From an uncultured Sphingomonadaceae bacterium (lineage in GTDB: Bacteria; Pseudomonadota; Alphaproteobacteria; Sphingomonadales; Sphingomonadaceae): 64,000 bases of DNA. The translations under genes were made by a program, and so were the position numbers. The notes below the pieces were generated by a model, which was not told where the DNA came from, made no database searches, and was given only the letters and a program-made list of their open reading frames with translations. This document shows, piece by piece, positions 8,543-19,530 of the stretch (the first letter of the stretch is position 1; each line of letters begins with the position of its first letter). Location: assembly GCA_913060895.1 (NCBI GenBank), contig CAJXSN010000004.1, positions 151,036 to 215,035 on the forward strand, in the 5' to 3' direction.

Positions 8543-10465
8543 CTAAGCCCGCGCCTCCTCCACGCCGGCACTGTTGTGCCGCAGCGCTTTCAGCACTGTA
8601 TCGACAATTTGCGGGGCGTTCAGTCCGGCTTCGTCATATTGTTTCGCCGGATCGTCATGGTCGATGAATATGTCGGGCAGACGCAAGGTGCGAATTTTCA
8701 GACCGTTATCAGTCAGACCAATATCGCTGGCATGGGTCAATACATGGGCACCCAGCCCCCCGATGCTGCCTTCCTCTACCGTCACGACCACTTCATGGGT
8801 TTTCATGAGGCGGTCGATCATGTCGGTGTCGAGCGGCTTGGCAAAGCGCAGGTCGGCGATTGTCGTGCTGAGGCCTTTGGCTTCCAGCTGATCGGCAGCC
8901 TTCCGGGCCTCACCCAGACGTGTGCCGAGAGTGAGCAGAGCCACTTTTGTCCCTTCGCACACAATCCGACCCTTGCCGATTTCCAGTTTTTGCGGGGTTT
9001 TTGGCAAATCCACACCCACGCCATTGCCGCGGGGATAGCGCAGCGCGATCGGGCCGTCGTCATATTCGGCAGCGGTGTAGGTCATGTGGACCAGCTCCGC
9101 CTCGTCAGCCGCGGCCATCACCACGAAATTGGGCAGCGTTGCCAGATAGGTAACGTCGAAGCTGCCCGCATGGGTTGCGCCGTCTGCACCGACCAAACCA
9201 GCCCTGTCGATTGCAAAGCGCACTGGCAAGTTCTGGATCGCTACGTCATGGACCACCTGATCGTAAGCGCGCTGTAGGAAGGTGGAATAGATCGCAGCAA
9301 AGGGGCGCATACCCTGCGCAGCCAAGCCGGCAGCAAAGGTAACCCCGTGCTGTTCGGCAATACCAACATCAAACGTGCGCTCTGGATGTGCTGCGGCGAA
9401 TTTGTCGACACCCGTGCCGCTTGGCATGGCAGCGGTGATTGCACAAATCCGCGAATCGGTTTCCGCCAGCTTTGCCAGCGTTTCCCCGAATACATTCTGA
9501 TAGGCGGGCGGGCCGGCCGCACTTTTCGCTTTCTCGCCCGTCACCACGTCGAACTTCGGTACGCCGTGATACTTGTCGGCGCTGTCTTCGGCGGGCTGAT
9601 AGCCCTTGCCCTTGGTTGTCACCACATGGATCAGGACAGGGCCCTGATCGCTGTCACGGACATTTTCCAGAACGGGAATCAGGTGGTCGAGATTGTGCCC
9701 GTCGATCGGGCCGACATAATAGAAGCCCAATTCCTCGAACAAAGTACCGCCTGTAACCATGCCGCGGGTAAATTCTTCTGCCTTGCCCAGTGATGCGTGA
9801 ACCCTGCGGGATAGCTTCTTGGCCATTTTGGACGCGAGACTGCGCAGACCGAGATATTCGCTGCTCGACACCATCCGCGCCAGATAGGCGGATAGGCCGC
9901 CAACCGGCGGCGCAATCGACATGTCATTATCATTGAGGATCACGACCAGCCGGTTGCCCGCCTGTTCGGCGTTGTTCATCGCCTCATAGGCCATTCCAGC
10001 GCTCATCGCGCCGTCGCCGATTACCGCGATGCCGCGCCCGGGCCGGTCGTTTAACTTGTTCGCCACAGCAAAACCTAGCGCCGCGCTGATCGAGGTGCTC
10101 GAATGCGCCGCGCCGAACGGATCGTACTCACTCTCGCTGCGCTTGGTAAAGCCGCTGAGACCGCCGCCTTGTCGCAGGGTACGGATACGATCGCGCCGCC
10201 CGGTCAGAATCTTGTGTGGATAGGCCTGATGGCCGACATCGAAGATCAGTTTGTCGTCAGGGGTGTTAAACACGTAATGGATCGCAGTGGTCAATTCCAC
10301 GACGCCCAGACCCGAGCCCAAATGCCCGCCGGTGCTACCCACAGCGCTGATCATTTCATTGCGCAATTCGTCGGACAACTGTCGTAGCTGCTCCGGCTGA
10401 AGCCTGCGGAGGTCTGCGGGTGTATCGACCGTGTCGAGCAGCGGAGTGTTAGGACGTGAACTCAT
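8543..10465 (-). CDS. dxs: 1-deoxy-D-xylulose-5-phosphate synthase
   Basis: 640 residues, normal length for DXS. This thiamine-diphosphate enzyme condenses pyruvate with glyceraldehyde-3-phosphate in the first step of the MEP isoprenoid pathway in the cytoplasm. The thiamine site is marked by [17 protein letters not shown] and [26 protein letters not shown] and [15 protein letters not shown] are conserved in the family, and a transketolase C-terminal domain follows. I chose the ATG at 10463-10465; an in-frame GTG at 10477 would add four residues and neither has a clear ribosome-binding site. It is transcribed toward nnrU. Confidence 0.96.
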   Translation of the reverse strand: MSSRPNTPLLDTVDTPADLRRLQPEQLRQLSDELRNEMISAVGSTGGHLGSGLGVVELTTAIHYVFNTPDDKLIFDVGHQAYPHKILTGRRDRIRTLRQGGGLSGFTKRSESEYDPFGAAHSSTSISAALGFAVANKLNDRPGRGIAVIGDGAMSAGMAYEAMNNAEQAGNRLVVILNDNDMSIAPPVGGLSAYLARMVSSSEYLGLRSLASKMAKKLSRRVHASLGKAEEFTRGMVTGGTLFEELGFYYVGPIDGHNLDHLIPVLENVRDSDQGPVLIHVVTTKGKGYQPAEDSADKYHGVPKFDVVTGEKAKSAAGPPAYQNVFGETLAKLAETDSRICAITAAMPSGTGVDKFAAAHPERTFDVGIAEQHGVTFAAGLAAQGMRPFAAIYSTFLQRAYDQVVHDVAIQNLPVRFAIDRAGLVGADGATHAGSFDVTYLATLPNFVVMAAADEAELVHMTYTAAEYDDGPIALRYPRGNGVGVDLPKTPQKLEIGKGRIVCEGTKVALLTLGTRLGEARKAADQLEAKGLSTTIADLRFAKPLDTDMIDRLMKTHEVVVTVEEGSIGGLGAHVLTHASDIGLTDNGLKIRTLRLPDIFIDHDDPAKQYDEAGLNAPQIVDTVLKALRHNSAGVEEARA

Positions 10466-10562
10466 AAGGTCAGTCACTTACACCGCTGCGCTGTGCCTGT
10501 CGATGAACGAGAACAACTGACTGCATCCGGCGTATTTCAAAATTGCCAGAGGAACGCTGCTA

Positions 10563-11039
10563 TTACGCACATCGAGCACACAGGCCGCGCAGTTCAACCA
10601 CCGGACGTACATCGGCAAAACCTTTGTCCCGCCCCACCTGCCTGAGAGCACCGGTTAGCGAATCGTTATCGAAGTGGCTGGCGGTTCCGCAATCGTCGCA
10701 GATCAGAAAAATACAGTCATGGCGGCAGCCCGGGTGGCTGTTGACCAGAAACGCATTGGCACTCTCGATCCGGTTGGCAAGATTTCCGCTCACGAAAATA
10801 TCTAGGATGCGGTAAACGCTATTGGGCGCAACACGGCTACCGCGCTTGGCCGAAAGATTGTCGGCAATATCATAGGCAGAAACAGGACGCTTATGGCTCG
10901 CCAGTTCCTCGAACACCTCGGCCCGCATTCCGGTCCAGCGCTCGCCTGTGGATTCCAAGCTGACTCTGGCAGCAGCGGACAGGGCTTCACCTTGAAGCTC
11001 ACGGTGTCCGCCACTGCTTTTCGTGTCTGTTTCGCTCAT
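10563..11039 (-). CDS. Fur-family regulator, Zur-like
   Basis: 158 residues. Fur-fold DNA-binding helices lie near residues 45-90 (RPVSAYDIADNL ... VAPNSVYRILDIFV), followed by the metal half with HPGCRHDCIFLICDDCG and a C-terminal GLCARC. Two CxxC pairs fit the structural zinc site of Zur/Fur proteins. The short sequence and its similarity to the alphaproteobacterial Zur type make zinc-uptake repression the likeliest role, but no Zur box or zinc transporter is in the neighbourhood, so iron or another metal cannot be excluded. The ATG at 11039 (MSETDTKS) is used, since upstream codons are not family-like. Confidence 0.78.
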   Translation of the reverse strand: MSETDTKSSGGHRELQGEALSAAARVSLESTGERWTGMRAEVFEELASHKRPVSAYDIADNLSAKRGSRVAPNSVYRILDIFVSGNLANRIESANAFLVNSHPGCRHDCIFLICDDCGTASHFDNDSLTGALRQVGRDKGFADVRPVVELRGLCARCA

Positions 11040-11117
11040 ATCATCCAATATAGCGATGCCAGGCCAATTTCGCCACTCGTGCAATCCCGAACCGCGCTTA
11101 TCGCTTGGGTGCAGGCG

Positions 11118-11801
11118 TCAGTTGCGTTGGAAGGAAGAGCGGTAATGTTCGGGATAATATTGCGCCAGTGCGCGCACTTTGGGTGTGTCCCATCGCACGA
11201 TGTATCCACTGCGCGGATTCTTTAGCATGTAGTCCTGATGATAGCCCTCTGCAGGGTAAAAGGTCTTGGGTGCCGAAACACCGGTCACGATGGGGCGGGA
11301 CCATTTGTCTGAACGTTTCATTTGCGAGAGATAACTGGAAGCCACCTTGCGCTGTACTGCGTTCAGGGGAACCAGAGTGGCGTCGTAATGTGCGCCGCGA
11401 TCGGGCCCCTGGCGATTTTTCAGCGTCGGATCGGCCACAACCGAGAAGAAGATGCGGACCAGTTCGTCATACCGTACGATTTCCGGATCATAAGTGATCT
11501 TCACCGCTTCGACGTGATCGGTGATACCGCTGGAAACCAGTTTATAATCGGCCTGTCGCTTCGTGCCGCCGTGATAACCGGAGACTGCGCTTCTTACGCC
11601 CTTCACATGGCTGAACACTCCCTCGACACCCCAGAAACAGCCGCCCGCAAAAATGGCCGTTTTCAGCCCACCTGTCTCCTTTGCAATGAGAGCAGGCTTG
11701 GGAGCTTTAAGATGGTTCTCTGCTGCCGCCGCAGTTTCCTGGCATCCGGTAAGGATCAGGCCTGTTGTAGCAAGAACCGGGAGAAGCGATGCACGCATCA
11801 T
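11118..11801 (-). CDS. msrA: Peptide-methionine (S)-S-oxide reductase, lipoprotein
   Basis: 227 residues. A lipoprotein signal (LILTGC) precedes an MsrA domain with the catalytic GGCFWGVEGVF and downstream YHGGTKRQADY, FFSVVADPT and YPAEGYHQDY. The enzyme repairs oxidised methionine, here probably at the outside of the inner membrane or in the periplasm. Apart from the lipobox cysteine and the catalytic one there is no further cysteine, so it lacks the usual resolving cysteines and would need an external thiol partner. Its ATG overlaps the stop of a 44-codon gene by 4 bases (ATGA). Confidence 0.92.
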   Translation of the reverse strand: MMRASLLPVLATTGLILTGCQETAAAAENHLKAPKPALIAKETGGLKTAIFAGGCFWGVEGVFSHVKGVRSAVSGYHGGTKRQADYKLVSSGITDHVEAVKITYDPEIVRYDELVRIFFSVVADPTLKNRQGPDRGAHYDATLVPLNAVQRKVASSYLSQMKRSDKWSRPIVTGVSAPKTFYPAEGYHQDYMLKNPRSGYIVRWDTPKVRALAQYYPEHYRSSFQRN

Positions 11802-11932
11802 TCAACCGTCGCCGCAATAGCTTGCGGGATGGCGGCCAGATCTCCGGTCGCCATATTTGCACCTACGATCATGGCTCCAACCAGGAAGCCGATGGTAAAA
11901 CTACGGTAGAGGTCGGGTTTGAAAAGTCCCAT
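11798..11932 (-). CDS. Small single-helix membrane protein upstream of msrA
   Basis: A 44-codon frame starts at the ATG at 11932 and stops inside the msrA start (4-base overlap), a typical sign of translational coupling. The product begins MGLFKPDLYRSFTIGFLVG and holds one hydrophobic stretch (FTIGFLVGAMIVGANMA) that could be a membrane anchor. I do not recognise a named family. Its position suggests a partner of the MsrA lipoprotein, possibly as an anchor or thiol-supply accessory, but that is only inferred from the overlap. Confidence 0.55.
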   Translation of the reverse strand: MGLFKPDLYRSFTIGFLVGAMIVGANMATGDLAAIPQAIAATVE

Positions 11933-12211
11933 GACGATATCTCTCGTTTCATCTAATCATTTGTCGAAGCCATTTTACACGGCTACGATTACATTCAGGT
12001 GAATGCTTAGTTGGATGAACGATTGTCCGCATTGAAGTGTTCCTAGGCCTGCATTTTTTCTTCCCGCAGCCCATCCAAGCGTGCTGGATCAGGCTGCCAA
12101 GGTATAGCAGCAAGTCTGATCTGGGACCGGCGGACCGCAAGGTCAACTGACTACCCTAGCCAATCTAGCTAGCAAGGGGCGCGAATGCACCCGCCCGCAC
12201 TGCATCCAACA

Positions 12212-13801
12212 CTAATGTCTAAAGTGGCGCATCCCGGTGAACACCATCGCCAGATTGTGCTCGTTTGCTGCGGCAATAACTTCATCGTCGCGAATTGATC
12301 CGCCGGGCTGAATGATTGCCGTTGCGCCTGCCTCGGCAGCAGCCAGCAGCCCATCGGCGAACGGAAAGAACGCATCCGATGCCACTGCGCTGCCAACTGT
12401 ACGGGGGGCGCTCCAGTCGTATTTTTCCGCCGCCTCTGCGGCTTTCATAGCGGCAATCCGGCTGGAATCGCGGCGGTTCATCTGGCCTGCCCCGATGCCA
12501 GCTGTCGCTCCGTCCTTCGCATAAACAATCGCATTGGATTTGACGTGCCTCGCCACGGTCCATGCAAACATGCAGTCCTTGAGTTCCTGCGGGCTCGGTT
12601 CGCGGGCCGTAACGACCTTGAGTTCACTTTCCGATATCGCGCCATTGTCGCGGGTCTGAACCAGAAGGCCACCTGTAATCGGCTTGATCGCGAGCCCGTC
12701 GCGCCTCGGGTTAGGCATATCGCCGGTCAACAGAAGACGCAGATTTTTCTTCTTCGCGAAAATCGCCCGTGCGGCATCATCGGCTGCCGGCGCGACGACC
12801 ACTTCGGTAAAAATCTTCGCAATGGCTTCGGCGGTCGGCCCATCGAGCGGACGGTTGACCGCAACGATACCACCAAAGGCCGAGACACTGTCGCATTTCA
12901 GTGCGGCATCCCACGCCTCCAGCAAGGTTGCAGCCTGCGCCACGCCGCATGGATTGGCGTGCTTCACAATTACTACCGCCGGATCATCCCCGGCAAACTC
13001 CGCGCACAATTCCAGTGCGGCATCGGCATCGGCCAGATTATTGTAGCTCAGTTCCTTGCCTTGCACCTGCTCGGCCTGCGCAATGCCGGCCGCATGCGGA
13101 CCGACCGGCGTATAAAGCGCGGCCTGCTGGTGCGGATTCTCTCCGTAGCGCAATTCCTGCGGGGCGCGGCCATTGATAGCGAGCATATCGGGGAACATCT
13201 GGCCCTGATCGGCAAAGGCGAACCACTGGCTGATCATGGAATCGTAAGCCGCTGTTGCGCCGAACGCTTTCGCCGCCATCGCTTTGCGGAAGTCCGTGGA
13301 GGTCGCACCACCATGCTCGGCCAGTTCTGTAGTCAGCGCCGCGTAATCCCCCGGATCGGTAACAATTGTGACATAACGATGATTTTTTGCGGCAGAACGG
13401 ACCATACTTGGTCCGCCGATATCGATATTCTCGATAATCTCGTCGCGTTCAGCACCTTTCGCGACGGTTGCTTCGAACGGGTAGAGGTTGACGATCACCA
13501 GGTCGATCGCGCCGATACCGTGCGCTTTCATTGCAGCGGCATGATCTTCATCGTCGCGCACTGCCAGCAGTCCGCCATGAACCATAGGGTGAAGGGTCTT
13601 TACCCGCCCATCCATCATTTCTGGAAAGCCGGTAATCTCGGAAATATCGCGGACATCCAATCCACTCTCGCGCAGCATTCGCGCGGTTCCGCCGGTGGAA
13701 ACAAGCTCCACCCCGGCCTTCGCCAACTTGCCCGCCAGATCGGCCAGCCCGGTCTTGTCGGACACCGAAAGAAGCGCCCGCCGGATTGTCACGTCAGCCA
13801 T
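12212..13801 (-). CDS. purH: Bifunctional AICAR formyltransferase / IMP cyclohydrolase
   Basis: 529 residues, normal length. The N-terminal IMP cyclohydrolase (MGS-like) domain starts [20 protein letters not shown] and includes STGGTARML and DGRVKTLHP; the C-terminal AICAR transformylase carries [20 protein letters not shown] and a late [11 protein letters not shown]. The enzyme performs the last two steps of purine synthesis in the cytoplasm. It is third in the minus-strand run rpe - heparinase - purH, 33 bases after the heparinase gene. Confidence 0.97.
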   Translation of the reverse strand: MADVTIRRALLSVSDKTGLADLAGKLAKAGVELVSTGGTARMLRESGLDVRDISEITGFPEMMDGRVKTLHPMVHGGLLAVRDDEDHAAAMKAHGIGAIDLVIVNLYPFEATVAKGAERDEIIENIDIGGPSMVRSAAKNHRYVTIVTDPGDYAALTTELAEHGGATSTDFRKAMAAKAFGATAAYDSMISQWFAFADQGQMFPDMLAINGRAPQELRYGENPHQQAALYTPVGPHAAGIAQAEQVQGKELSYNNLADADAALELCAEFAGDDPAVVIVKHANPCGVAQAATLLEAWDAALKCDSVSAFGGIVAVNRPLDGPTAEAIAKIFTEVVVAPAADDAARAIFAKKKNLRLLLTGDMPNPRRDGLAIKPITGGLLVQTRDNGAISESELKVVTAREPSPQELKDCMFAWTVARHVKSNAIVYAKDGATAGIGAGQMNRRDSSRIAAMKAAEAAEKYDWSAPRTVGSAVASDAFFPFADGLLAAAEAGATAIIQPGGSIRDDEVIAAANEHNLAMVFTGMRHFRH

Positions 13802-13834
13802 GTATTCAGTCCTGTTTGTGAGTTCAGTGCGTGC

Positions 13835-15760
13835 CTAAGGCATCCGCTTTAGCAGCCACGAAAAACTTCCGCCGCTACGTGATGTCAGACCGTGCAATAT
13901 CAATTGCTCGATGGGTTGTGGGCGCCCCTGGCCGTCGACCCACAGGCTTTCTTCAATGCCCAGTTCACCACCGGCATCGCCAGCTACGCGAAACTGCCAC
14001 AGTCGCCCATCGGGCAAACCCAAGCTGGCGCCGCGTCTGTCTTCGCTCAACCGCAGATCTATACCGCGACCAATATGAAACCGGATGGCAAAGCCAATCT
14101 TGCCGCGCTTGCCGCTCTTCCCGGCGGGAACCAGCACATCCTCGCCGCGCAATTCGCTGCCATCGTCGCGCAGCACAAGAATACGCCGGTGATGCAGGCC
14201 GTACCGCGCGCCGTAGCCATCATGGCTGGCCTCTATCCGGGTGGCGCCGCCCTGCTTTGTTTTCAGCATCCTGCGGTCCACTTCGACTTCATTCACGCCG
14301 CTGCCCAGCTGCCCTTTGATGTGGACAGCGGTAGAATTGACGTCGTCCAGCACCAGCGTGGAGTGTGCCGCGGTGGCGCGCAGACCCTGTTCGATCCGGT
14401 GGGGAACCATTCCGCCCGCCAGTGCAGCTCCGCCGCAATTAACGATTACGCGCTGGCCATTGTCCGACAATTCGAACGCCAGCGTGCTGGCACAGCCGGT
14501 GCGCGCGTGGCGCGGCAGCGGGGGCGGCGCGGCGTCGAATTGCAGCACTGTTTTGGCACCCGTAGCGCGCTGGTACCCCCATTGGCGAACGTCTTTCAAC
14601 GGACGAGTACGAACACCACTGGCCCGCACCAGCGCGGCGACTTTTTCCGTGGGCGTTGCGCCTGAACCCTGCCAATTGCCAAGCCCGGATTCTCCGTGCA
14701 GCAGGCCCAGCAACGGCGGCACGACCAGTTCCATCATAGTTCCGATGGCTGCGGGCGGTTCGCGATCGACAGCGCGGTAGCAAGCTGTCAGCTCCACCAG
14801 CAGAGCCAGTGTATCCATCTGGGCCAAGGGACTGCGCGACAGAACGCCGCCATCCTCGGCAATGCAATCGCCCAGCGCGCGGGCCAGACCTGCCTCGCCG
14901 AACAGCCGGCGCGCTCGCCCGTCAGGCAGAAGCAATCCAGCAGCAACAATAGCCGTCCAGCCGGTAATCAGTCCAATGCCATCCTGCGCCTTGCCGACAT
15001 TGCGGTCCAGCCAGCGCGCCGTATCGCCGATCGCCTCCAGCAGCAGATCGCGCAATTTGACGTCATCCAGCACCAGCGGCGCGTGAACTAGCCACGCAAG
15101 CAGACGATTGCCGGCATGCTCTACATCCCATGCCGTGGCTTTGCCCGGCTTCGGGTTGGCGTCCAGCCATGCGGACGTGATCCGCGAGGCGACCGGCGCG
15201 GCCTGCTGGCGCGGGCAAGCCCCTGCCAGATCGCGCATCCAGGAAAAGCCATGAACTACGCGCTGGAATGGAGGTGTCAGCCGAGCCGAGGAAGAGGCAA
15301 AGTCCATCTGCGCGATTGGCGCCTTGACGCCATGCACGAGAAAATGTCCCGCCCGCAAAGCAACGCCGCTGGACCGGTCCCCGGTCAGCGGCGTCTCAAC
15401 AACAGCGGCGAGGAATTTCCTGCCCGGACGCTTGAGCGGCGACGCCAGCGTATGGCCCGGCACACCCATGCGGTAGGCGAAGCGCAGAAAGCGGTCGGCC
15501 GGACCCAGCGCAGGTGATGCCAGATCGCTCGGCACCAGAGCCCGGGATGGCTCCAGAACCCGGGCAGTAATTTCGTGCTCCACGGTGGGGGCCTGCTGCT
15601 CCACCAACATCGGCTCTACCAAGGGGTCAGGTCCGCCATTCAGTGGAATGGCGAGCTGCACGCCGCCCCGCGCACCTTCTGTCCTGTCAGAATCATCATC
15701 CGCCCGGCAAACCCCCTGATCGGCATCGAGCGAAGCGACGGGGTCCATTCGGTCGATCAT
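13835..15760 (-). CDS. Heparinase II/III family protein
   Basis: 641 residues from the ATG at 15760, which overlaps the rpe stop by 4 bases. The N-terminal half is an all-alpha toroid rich in W and conserved patches such as [22 protein letters not shown] and [18 protein letters not shown]; the C-terminal half, from about residue 400, is a beta-sandwich with [13 protein letters not shown] and [11 protein letters not shown], matching heparinase II/III. Family members are polysaccharide lyases, but in alphaproteobacteria this gene is regularly found beside rpe/purH without other polysaccharide genes, so the true substrate is unknown. No signal peptide is evident, which is unusual for a secreted lyase. 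Confidence 0.85.
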   Translation of the reverse strand: MIDRMDPVASLDADQGVCRADDDSDRTEGARGGVQLAIPLNGGPDPLVEPMLVEQQAPTVEHEITARVLEPSRALVPSDLASPALGPADRFLRFAYRMGVPGHTLASPLKRPGRKFLAAVVETPLTGDRSSGVALRAGHFLVHGVKAPIAQMDFASSSARLTPPFQRVVHGFSWMRDLAGACPRQQAAPVASRITSAWLDANPKPGKATAWDVEHAGNRLLAWLVHAPLVLDDVKLRDLLLEAIGDTARWLDRNVGKAQDGIGLITGWTAIVAAGLLLPDGRARRLFGEAGLARALGDCIAEDGGVLSRSPLAQMDTLALLVELTACYRAVDREPPAAIGTMMELVVPPLLGLLHGESGLGNWQGSGATPTEKVAALVRASGVRTRPLKDVRQWGYQRATGAKTVLQFDAAPPPLPRHARTGCASTLAFELSDNGQRVIVNCGGAALAGGMVPHRIEQGLRATAAHSTLVLDDVNSTAVHIKGQLGSGVNEVEVDRRMLKTKQGGATRIEASHDGYGARYGLHHRRILVLRDDGSELRGEDVLVPAGKSGKRGKIGFAIRFHIGRGIDLRLSEDRRGASLGLPDGRLWQFRVAGDAGGELGIEESLWVDGQGRPQPIEQLILHGLTSRSGGSFSWLLKRMP

Positions 15761-16428
15761 GCACCAGCCCCTTTGAGCGCCGCGATATTGGCAGCGTACT
15801 GACCCGGGCCGCCCTTGAATGTAGCCGACCCCGCAACCAATACGTCCGCGCCTGCCGCTATGCATTGCCGCGCGGTATCCGGATTGACCCCGCCATCCAC
15901 CTCCAGATGGATATCACGCCCGCTCTCATCGATTTTCGCGCGGATGGCAGCGATCTTGGTCAGCTGGCTTTCAATAAAGCTCTGCCCGCCAAACCCGGGG
16001 TTGACGCTCATCACCAGGATCAGATCGATCATGTCCATCAGATTATCGAGCACCTCGACAGGCGTTCCGGGATTGAGCGAGACACCCGCTTTCTTGCCCA
16101 GCGCCTTGATCGCCTGAATGGTGCGGTGGGTATGCGCCCCCGCTTCTGGATGAATGGTGATGATATCCGCCCCGGCATCGGCGAATTCCTGCAAGTAAGG
16201 GTCCACCGGGCTGATCATCAAATGCACATCGAACACTTTGTCCGAATGCGGGCGCAAAGCCTTCACCACCATCGGTCCGATGGTAATATTGGGGACATAA
16301 TGCCCGTCCATTACATCGACATGGATCCAGTCCGCCCCAGCCTGATCGACGGCGCGCACTTCCTCGCCCAGACGTGAAAAATCTGCAGACAAAATACTGG
16401 GAGAGATGAGCGGCGCTGGTTTCGACAT
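15757..16428 (-). CDS. rpe: Ribulose-phosphate 3-epimerase
   Basis: 223 residues. It interconverts ribulose-5-phosphate and xylulose-5-phosphate in the pentose phosphate pathway. A TIM barrel is marked by [31 protein letters not shown] with the catalytic aspartate, [10 protein letters not shown] and the phosphate-binding EVDGGVN. The ATG at 16428 ([11 protein letters not shown]) is chosen; a longer frame would add 43 residues unlike the family. It leads the minus-strand run with the heparinase and purH genes. Confidence 0.95.
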   Translation of the reverse strand: MSKPAPLISPSILSADFSRLGEEVRAVDQAGADWIHVDVMDGHYVPNITIGPMVVKALRPHSDKVFDVHLMISPVDPYLQEFADAGADIITIHPEAGAHTHRTIQAIKALGKKAGVSLNPGTPVEVLDNLMDMIDLILVMSVNPGFGGQSFIESQLTKIAAIRAKIDESGRDIHLEVDGGVNPDTARQCIAAGADVLVAGSATFKGGPGQYAANIAALKGAGA

Positions 16429-16632
16429 GGTTTTTTGCTCTGGGGCGATGCGCATCCCTAGCGGAAGCGCGATTCGCGCAGCAATGCGATGCATCTCCTT
16501 ATCCACATCGGCCGCAGGCATATTGACCGCAGACGGAGTGATAATAGCGCAATTCACCCCTAATTCAGAGGCGATCCTCTATAACCAAATGCAAATCAAG
16601 CGGGCATCCGTGCCCGAAAAGGGAATATTATA

Positions 16633-17133
16633 ATGAGTAATCTTGCCAAACGCGCCGTTGCCGCGACGCTGGGTCTTGGATTGGCAGTGGGCGGCATCGC
16701 TGCGCCAGCCAGCGCGCAATACCGCCAGACGATTTCAAACGATACGAGCAAATGCTCGTCGGGTGCAGGGCCGGCGGTGTGGGTCACGGTGAACGGGATC
16801 AAATCGTCGAGCGGACGTATCCGGGTGCAATCCTATCGCGGGACGGAGACCGACTGGCTAGAATCCGGCCGCTGGATCAACCGGATCGAAACTTCCGCGC
16901 GGGCCGGCTCCATGTCGTTCTGCCTTCCTGTGCCCTCGGCAGGTGCTTACGGCATTGCTGTGCGCCATGACGTTAACGGGAACAACAAAACCGATATCCG
17001 CACCGATGGCGGCGCGATGTCGAACGATCCGTCGATCAATATTTTCAATCTCGGCAAGCCAAGCTACAAGAAGACTGCCTTCAACGTAGGCAAGGGCGTA
17101 AAGTCGATCAGCGTAAATATGCGCTATTTCTAA
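16633..17133 (+). CDS. DUF2141 secreted protein
   Basis: 166 residues with a signal peptide ending PASAQ. The mature part has a DUF2141 pattern: VWVTVNGIKSSSGRIRVQSY, and the acidic VRHDVNGNNKTDIR followed by MSNDP. The function of DUF2141 is unknown; the fold is beta-rich and the protein is probably periplasmic or exported. It has its own upstream region and converges with the 17,130 gene, sharing 4 bases of stop codon region. Confidence 0.8.
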   Translation: MSNLAKRAVAATLGLGLAVGGIAAPASAQYRQTISNDTSKCSSGAGPAVWVTVNGIKSSSGRIRVQSYRGTETDWLESGRWINRIETSARAGSMSFCLPVPSAGAYGIAVRHDVNGNNKTDIRTDGGAMSNDPSINIFNLGKPSYKKTAFNVGKGVKSISVNMRYF

Positions 17134-18062
17134 GATCGATCGGAAGGGTCCGACCCAATTGTTCGGGCCGCCCGCTTCGCCATCAGCACTCTGACCAGCG
17201 CCCCGGGTGCAGCGAGTAGTGGGTACTTTTCGGCAAACGGTGTCACTTCCAGCGCGACGCCAGTGTGCCGTTCTACCTTCCAGGCTCCATATTTGGCCGC
17301 GCCTTCGAAAGTGGTTGTGGCCTTGGCCAGGCGTGTCAGGTTGAGAGCTTTCCCCAGCCGCTGACGATTTTTCCAACATGTTAGAATGCGCTGCTTTGCA
17401 CCCTTCCCAAAGCGCGGGGCCAATGTGGCGCCCGCCTGCTCGAAAGCCAGTCCGTCGGCAATCCACGCTGCGGGCAGCAAGCCATCGAAATGGTCGGCAT
17501 TGGCAGTCAGTATGGAATCCTCTCGCCCAGCCTTTTCCACCCTGAATTCCGCCGTATAGGTCGCCTGAAAAAGCGCGCGCCAGTACTCCGCCGGGCGCCC
17601 GCTTTGCGGACCCAGGGCCGCCGCCAGCCGCGCTGCCGTGCGCGCCGCATCAGCCAGCGCACTCAGTACTGCTTCATGTGCCGCGTCATGTTCCGTCCAG
17701 ATCAGCGCGCTTGGCTGGACGAAACGGGCCCAGATAGTGGTGTCGCGGCTATCCCCCCGCGCCGCCTTGGTGAATTGAGTAATGCTCATCACCGCCGCTT
17801 TGGCACGCAGTGTTATGCCGCCCTGCTCCATCTCGTGATAACTTACCCGCGGCCAGATACGCTCCCGCTGCGGGCCGTCATGAAGCAGATAGAAATCGAG
17901 CACCCCCTCAAGCGAACCAGTCCGCAGATTGGAGCCATAAAAAAGCGCTGCGCTGGCTCCTGCATCTGCGGCCAAAGCCTGCGCAAAGGCTGTGACTTCC
18001 AAGCAGACAGCGCGTGTCGCCGCTTGCGCCACGCGGTCTTCCAACGGAGCAGTCCCCGTCAT
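17130..18062 (-). CDS. Nucleotidyltransferase-fold protein of unknown function
   Basis: 310 residues from the ATG at 18062. It contains FYGSNLRTGSLEGVLDFYLL near residue 45, whose GS and the acidic-hydrophobic segment after it resemble the active-site turn of DNA polymerase beta-type nucleotidyltransferases. The rest is helical and basic at the C-terminus (RVLMAKRAARTIG). It overlaps the upstream lipid-kinase-like gene by 4 bases, so the two probably act together, perhaps in modifying a membrane lipid. I recognise no characterised homologue and give no substrate. Confidence 0.6.
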   Translation of the reverse strand: MTGTAPLEDRVAQAATRAVCLEVTAFAQALAADAGASAALFYGSNLRTGSLEGVLDFYLLHDGPQRERIWPRVSYHEMEQGGITLRAKAAVMSITQFTKAARGDSRDTTIWARFVQPSALIWTEHDAAHEAVLSALADAARTAARLAAALGPQSGRPAEYWRALFQATYTAEFRVEKAGREDSILTANADHFDGLLPAAWIADGLAFEQAGATLAPRFGKGAKQRILTCWKNRQRLGKALNLTRLAKATTTFEGAAKYGAWKVERHTGVALEVTPFAEKYPLLAAPGALVRVLMAKRAARTIGSDPSDRS

Positions 18063-19057
18063 GGGACGACAAAACTCAATTCCGGCCCCGGCGTCACGCA
18101 ATAGCGGCCGGGATCGAAACGCTCTCCATCCAGAATGAAACCGCCGCCAAGATCCAAGTCGATTCGCTCGGTCGAATGGCGATGAATACCCATTGCCATC
18201 AGATTGTCCGGCCGCCAGCCTTTCAAAATCAATGGCAGAGTAAAGGCCAGCCGCCGCCTGAAACGGTCGAGCGCGAACAGCCTGATCGGTCCGGGCAATT
18301 CGCTGAACGGATCAAGACCGGCGGGGAAACGGGTGAGAGTGGACGCAAATAGAGCGCTGCGCCTTGATTCTTCACCATGCCCACTATGCGCAAGCCGTGC
18401 CATATCCGGCCCCAGCCGCACATCCATTGCCGCACCCCGTTTCCAGGGGTTCTGATCGCCGCCGAACAATGCCTGGGTAAAACCCCATACAGCCGTGGCG
18501 CCAACCGCCAAATTCTGGAACGCGCCTAGCCTGTGCGCGCCCTGCCCACTATCGATTGCCGCTACAAACGCGCCTGCGCCCAGAATGAAACCCAAACGCA
18601 CCAACGGGTCTTCGATATCGCCCAAAGGCTCCAGCACAAGCGGCCGGCGTGTTACACGATTGCCATCGCGGTGCGCCAGGATCGCTTCCTCCAGCGACCA
18701 TTCGCCGGGCATCTGCAGATCGATGGTCAGCGCATTGGTCTTGCCGCGTGGCAATACTGCCAATGCGGGCCATTTTTCGCCAAACACCATATTGCCGCCG
18801 GTCAGCGCATCGCGCACCGTTCCATCACCGCCATTGATCACCAGCAATTCCACCCCGCTATCTACGAAGCGCTGCATCGCATCCTTGAGATCGCGGCGGC
18901 GCTGCGGCTGCTCCACACGGATCACAGGGTGGTCAACATCGCGCGGGGTGTGATCGCGGTTTCGGTGACTGCGCGGATTGTACAGCACACCTGTCACAGG
19001 AAGGCCGGACTCTCCAGAGAGCCGCGTATTCAGATCGGGGCGGGCAGGTTGAACCAT
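18059..19057 (-). CDS. Diacylglycerol/sphingosine-kinase-family protein
   Basis: 332 residues from the ATG at 19057. The catalytic DAGK core is seen as GVLYNPRSHRN near residue 20, LLVINGGDGTVRDAL with the diagnostic GGDGT, and VLPRGKTNALTIDL. The C-terminal beta domain ends GGGFILDGERFDPG, where family members bind lipid. The enzyme should phosphorylate a lipid such as diacylglycerol, a ceramide-like base or another acceptor at the inner face of the membrane; the exact substrate cannot be read from sequence. It is translationally coupled (4-base overlap) to the nucleotidyltransferase-like gene. Confidence 0.83.
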   Translation of the reverse strand: MVQPARPDLNTRLSGESGLPVTGVLYNPRSHRNRDHTPRDVDHPVIRVEQPQRRRDLKDAMQRFVDSGVELLVINGGDGTVRDALTGGNMVFGEKWPALAVLPRGKTNALTIDLQMPGEWSLEEAILAHRDGNRVTRRPLVLEPLGDIEDPLVRLGFILGAGAFVAAIDSGQGAHRLGAFQNLAVGATAVWGFTQALFGGDQNPWKRGAAMDVRLGPDMARLAHSGHGEESRRSALFASTLTRFPAGLDPFSELPGPIRLFALDRFRRRLAFTLPLILKGWRPDNLMAMGIHRHSTERIDLDLGGGFILDGERFDPGRYCVTPGPELSFVVP

Positions 19058-19530
19058 TGTCGCTACGTTGCTTAACCGATGAACCCGCACCTGCGCCAGC
19101 CTTCCCGGCCACGCTGTCACCAGAGCCCCCTCTTTAATCGGGGCCCCACATAGCAGTGCTTCGCATCGCCCCTGTGCAGCGACAGACTGTTAGCCAAAAT
19201 GACCGGGCAATTCGTATATAACGCAGATTGCCAACGGTTTTGCTGCAATGAGCCTGAAGAAGGGCAACTAGACTGCGTATCTGGGCAAGACAGTCGGCAT
19301 GGGCGATGAAGGGGCGGACTCCCGAAGTGCCATATCCCGGACAGCTTGGCACCAGTTGCGGCCCCAGCGCCACGCGGGTCTGGCGTGGCGCCAGGGCTTC
19401 GTCCTGAGCAACAGCTGGAAAACGAAAGCAGTCCCGTCAATGGCGGAAAGAAACAAGCGATAGGCGCATCTTTGGATGACTTTGTTTCTGAGACTTGATG
19501 CAGCTCGAAACCTCGCGGGATCAGATTGCA
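19058..19530. other. Intergenic stretch, no recognised gene
   Basis: About 470 bases between the lipid-kinase gene and the end of the RND permease gene. Several short frames are open here, but none has a ribosome-binding site, a recognisable motif or a plausible protein composition. No tRNA, transposase or clear repeat was seen. The upstream regulatory region of the lipid-kinase gene must lie at its left end. Confidence 0.4.

Noticed and set aside
12545..13852. A 435-codon plus-strand frame opposite purH.
   Set aside because: It is the shadow of purH, which is unambiguous.
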